DNA of 6,078 bases from JALZHR01 sp036389695 (GTDB taxonomy: Bacteria; Acidobacteriota; Blastocatellia; Pyrinomonadales; Pyrinomonadaceae), in contig DASVWG010000448.1 of the NCBI GenBank assembly GCA_036389695.1, forward strand, positions 1-6,078, given 5' to 3'. Numbering within the stretch: the stretch's first letter is position 1; each line of letters begins with the position of its first letter. Below, one piece after another: positions 3,992-6,078 of this stretch. A program made the translations under genes and the position numbers. The notes below the pieces were generated by a model. It was not told the DNA's origin and made no database searches. It saw only the letters and a program-made list of their open reading frames with translations.

Positions 3992-5845
3992 ATGCCCTAT
4001 AAATTCCAAAAGCTTCGCCCGGTAAGCTTGATGCTTATGTTTTTTATCGCGTGCGCTGTTTCGGCTGCCGCGCAAACCACCGCGTTCACTTATCAGGGAC
4101 GCTTTACTGATTCGTCCGTCAGCCAGCCGACCAACGGCACTTACACGATGAAATTCCGGCTTTATGACGCGCTTACGGGCGGCAATCAGGTCGGCAGCGA
4201 GCAAACCTCGTCCGTGACGGTCACGAACGGCATTTTCACGACGACGCTCGATTTTACCATCGGACCGTTTGCCGAAGGGCAGGCGCTCTGGCTGGAGATT
4301 CAGGTCGGCACGACGACGCTCACGCCGCGCCAGAAAATTCTCAGCGCGCCTTACGCGATTCGCAGTATCAGCGCGGGCGAAGCCGATTTGCTCTCGGAAA
4401 TTTGCAGCCCGTGCGTGACGAGCACACAGATTATTTCGCTCGAAGGCTCGAAAATAACCGGAACGGTAGCGAACGCCACCAATGCGACCAATGCCACTAA
4501 TGCAACGAACGCGACGACCGCTTCGAGCGTCACGACCGGCGCGGGCATCAGCATCGTTGCGGCAATCAATGCGGGCACGGCGACCATTAACACCGCAAAC
4601 GTGAGCGGCGACGTCGAGCTTGCGCCTTCGACGCAGCAGACGGCGACAACCACGAACAATCTCATCAATCTGAAGCTCGTCGGCGCGCGCAACCTCGGCA
4701 CAGGCGGTCAGGACTCGCTGCTCTCGCTCAGCGCCAGCGGGACGTACTGGTCAGGCGGCTTCACTCAAAACTTCGACAAGGAACGCTTCCGCGTCGAAAA
4801 TGACGGCTCGATTCTCGCCGTCAGCGACTACAACAGCGGCTGCTGCGGCGGCATCCCAACGGAGGGCTCAGGCACGCGCTTCATGTGGTTTGGCGCGAAA
4901 GCATCGCTCCGCGCCGGCAGCATCGACGGTACGCAGTGGGACGACGCCAACATCGGACTCTACTCGACCGCTTTCGGCGAGAACGTGCGCGCGCTCGGCG
5001 ACAATGCTATCGCGGTAGGCAAGAGTACGGTCGCGGCTAACACCGGCACGGTAGCTCTCGGCGAAGGACACACGGCGACCGGCGCTAACTCCATCGCGCT
5101 CGGCTACGGCGCGTCTACCTCGACCTCCGCCGGCGCGCCGCGTCTCGGCACGTTCGTCTTCTCAGACCGCTCCACGGCGTCCACCTGTCCACTCTACAGC
5201 AGCGGCAGCTCCGTTGACAGCAACTGCCAGTTCCACCCGACGGTCACAAACTCGTTCAACGTCCGCGCCGTCAACGGCTCTTTCTTCTACACGAATACCG
5301 CGCTGACGACGGGCTTCATCTTCAACAGCACGACCGCGACGATGACGCTCGGCAACAGCAAATTAACGATGGCGAGTGACGGCTCGACGACGCTAACTTC
5401 GAACTCCGGCGGCACCGCCGGCGTCACGCTTTCGGCGGGCGGCGGAGCGTGGAACAACCTTTCCGACCGCAATGTGAAGGAAAATTTTGCCTCGGTCGAT
5501 TCGCGCGAAATTCTGTACGGCGTTCTCAGCCTGCCGATTTCCACTTGGAATTACAAATCGCAAAATCCTTCAATCCGGCATATCGGCGCGATGGCGCAGG
5601 ATTTTTCGTCCGTTTTCAGAGTCGGCGAAAACAATACGACCATCTCCACGATTGACCCGGACGGCATCGCGTTTGCGGCGATTCAGGGTTTATACGCGGA
5701 ACTCAAAGACCGCGACGCGAAAATCGAGCGGCAGGAGAAGCAATTAACGCAGCTTCAACAGCAGCTTCAGCAGCAGCAAACGATGATTAATGAATTGAAA
5801 AAACTCGTCTGCGCGGGCAAGTCAAGAACCGGAGCTTGCCAATAA
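3992..5845 (+). CDS. Secreted tail-fibre-like surface protein with YadA-type head and S74 self-cleaving chaperone
   Basis: The 617-residue protein is probably exported by Sec and assembled as a trimeric fibre. Domains in order: signal peptide (1-27, hydrophobic core about 12-24, A-A-A before Q28); a beta-rich domain (32-125) opening F-T-Y-Q-G-R-F and closing S-A-P-Y-A-I-R-S, common at the N-terminus of such fibres; five N-A-T repeats (161-175); a Ser/Thr/Asn-rich shaft; a segment G-T-R-F-M-W-F then G-T-Q-W-D-D-A-N-I-G (294-322) leading into YadA/Hep_Hag head repeats (about 323-376) with A-I-A-V-G and S-I-A-L-G-Y-G; a second beta-rich stretch; a peptidase S74 chaperone domain (491-570); and a Gln-rich coiled coil (565-605) with cysteines at 607 and 616. 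In S74, S491-D-R-N-V-K496 has the Ser-x4-Lys spacing of the self-cleavage dyad, and H-I-G-A-M-A-Q-D (530-537) is a family hallmark. There is no YadA membrane-anchor barrel, so surface attachment is unexplained. It is followed after 14 nt by another secreted-protein gene. An adhesin role is inference. Confidence 0.9.
   Translation: MPYKFQKLRPVSLMLMFFIACAVSAAAQTTAFTYQGRFTDSSVSQPTNGTYTMKFRLYDALTGGNQVGSEQTSSVTVTNGIFTTTLDFTIGPFAEGQALWLEIQVGTTTLTPRQKILSAPYAIRSISAGEADLLSEICSPCVTSTQIISLEGSKITGTVANATNATNATNATNATTASSVTTGAGISIVAAINAGTATINTANVSGDVELAPSTQQTATTTNNLINLKLVGARNLGTGGQDSLLSLSASGTYWSGGFTQNFDKERFRVENDGSILAVSDYNSGCCGGIPTEGSGTRFMWFGAKASLRAGSIDGTQWDDANIGLYSTAFGENVRALGDNAIAVGKSTVAANTGTVALGEGHTATGANSIALGYGASTSTSAGAPRLGTFVFSDRSTASTCPLYSSGSSVDSNCQFHPTVTNSFNVRAVNGSFFYTNTALTTGFIFNSTTATMTLGNSKLTMASDGSTTLTSNSGGTAGVTLSAGGGAWNNLSDRNVKENFASVDSREILYGVLSLPISTWNYKSQNPSIRHIGAMAQDFSSVFRVGENNTTISTIDPDGIAFAAIQGLYAELKDRDAKIERQEKQLTQLQQQLQQQQTMINELKKLVCAGKSRTGACQ
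4472..4516 (+). repeat. Five tandem 9-bp units encoding Asn-Ala-Thr
   Basis: Five in-frame copies of AAY-GCN-ACN lie in the shaft of the fibre protein. The units vary at third codon positions (AAC/AAT, GCC/GCG/GCA, ACC/ACT/ACG), so the peptide repeat is older or more constrained than the DNA repeat and slippage is unlikely to be recent. Such short repeats are frequent between the N-domain and head of secreted fibre proteins. Confidence 0.8.
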
Positions 5846-5848
5846 AAA

Positions 5849-5852
5849 GGGG
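5849..5852 (+). promoter_or_regulatory. Ribosome binding site GGGG for the last gene
   Basis: AAAAGGGGAATG precedes two in-frame ATGs, at 5854 and 5860. The GGGG is 1 nt from the first and 7 nt from the second, so the second is the likelier start. The choice changes the protein by two residues only. Confidence 0.55.
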
Positions 5853-5859
5853 AATGAAA

Positions 5860-6078
5860 ATGAAAACGACAATCAGACATATAGTGACGGCGATTATCGC
5901 CGTCACATCTTTCGTCGCTGTTACCCGCGCGCAGGTAGCGAGCAATCCGCCTTACACGCTCGAACAATCGGTCGTCGCTTCCGGCGGCGGAACCGGCACG
6001 GGCGGCGTCTATCAAATCGAAGGCACCATCGGTCAGGCGGTCGCCGGAACAACGAGCGCGAACGGTTCGTTCACTTTG
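5860..6078 (+). CDS. Secreted protein of 'EGTIGQ' type, 3' end outside window
   Basis: The frame is open from the ATG at 5860 to the window end, giving 73 residues. Residues 1-22 look like a Sec signal peptide: M-K-T-T-I-R-H, then a hydrophobic stretch I-V-T-A-I-I-A-V-T-S-F-V-A-V, then T-R-A before Q23. The mature part contains S-V-V-A-S-G-G-G, G-G-V-Y-Q-I-E-G-T-I-G-Q and A-G-T-T-S. This is a recurrent N-terminal module of secreted proteins in Acidobacteriota and some other environmental phyla, in which, as I recall, it usually ends in G-G-F-W. No function is established to my knowledge; the variable parts that would define it lie beyond the window. Only 14 nt separate it from the fibre gene, with no terminator between, so the two are likely co-transcribed and exported together. 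Confidence 0.8.
   Translation, partial: MKTTIRHIVTAIIAVTSFVAVTRAQVASNPPYTLEQSVVASGGGTGTGGVYQIEGTIGQAVAGTTSANGSFTL

Noticed and set aside
4958..5845. Classical trimeric autotransporter (YadA)
   Set aside because: The head repeats are present but the C-terminus is an S74 chaperone plus coiled coil, with no membrane-anchor barrel.
5767..6015. 82-residue minus-strand frame across the fibre/secreted gene junction
   Set aside because: It runs antisense to the fibre end and the next gene's signal peptide and has no coding signature.

Overview
The window looks like chromosomal DNA of a Gram-negative-type environmental bacterium. My best guess is Acidobacteriota, class Blastocatellia. The reasons are the secreted 'EGTIGQ...AG' protein, the Sec-exported tail-fibre-like protein with a YadA-type head and S74 chaperone, the Yip1-like/TPR fusion and the CACGAA-type intergenic repeats. 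This rests on remembered family distribution, not on any search.

Layout. (1) Bases 1-1109 hold an AT-rich gene (about 30-40% GC in sampled 60-base lines) whose frame is already open at base 1, so its 5' end lies outside the window. Its C-terminus carries an R-N-x3-H motif like the active site of HEPN ribonucleases. (2) Bases 1110-1638 form a gene-poor stretch. It holds four copies of a 13-bp motif, two of them an inverted pair, a decayed minus-strand small gene (one frameshift, one stop) and a sigma70-like promoter. (3) Bases 1639-2976 encode a membrane protein with an N-terminal Yip1-like multi-pass domain and four C-terminal TPRs. (4) Bases 2969-3119 are a four-copy CACGAA repeat arranged as a large palindrome between convergent genes, with a perfect 27-bp core hairpin. 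Both flanking genes use a TAG stop that lies inside the outer repeat copies. (5) Bases 3116-3811 (minus) encode a class I SAM-dependent methyltransferase. (6) Bases 3812-3991 are a divergent intergenic region with back-to-back promoters and a 5'-leader hairpin. (7) Bases 3992-5845 encode a secreted fibre-like protein: signal peptide, beta-rich N-domain, NAT repeats, YadA-like head repeats, S74 self-cleaving chaperone and terminal coiled coil. (8) From 5860 to the window end, 14 nt downstream, starts a second secreted protein of the 'EGTIGQ' type, cut by the window edge.

The last two genes look like one operon for exported cell-surface products. The methyltransferase and the TPR protein share only the convergent terminator and show no clear functional link. 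The first gene differs in base composition and may be acquired DNA, possibly the end of a defence or accessory locus to the left. I see no tRNA, rRNA, CRISPR array or intact mobile element. The least explained items are the stop-codon-supplying palindromic repeat, the HEPN-motif gene and the composite surface fibre.
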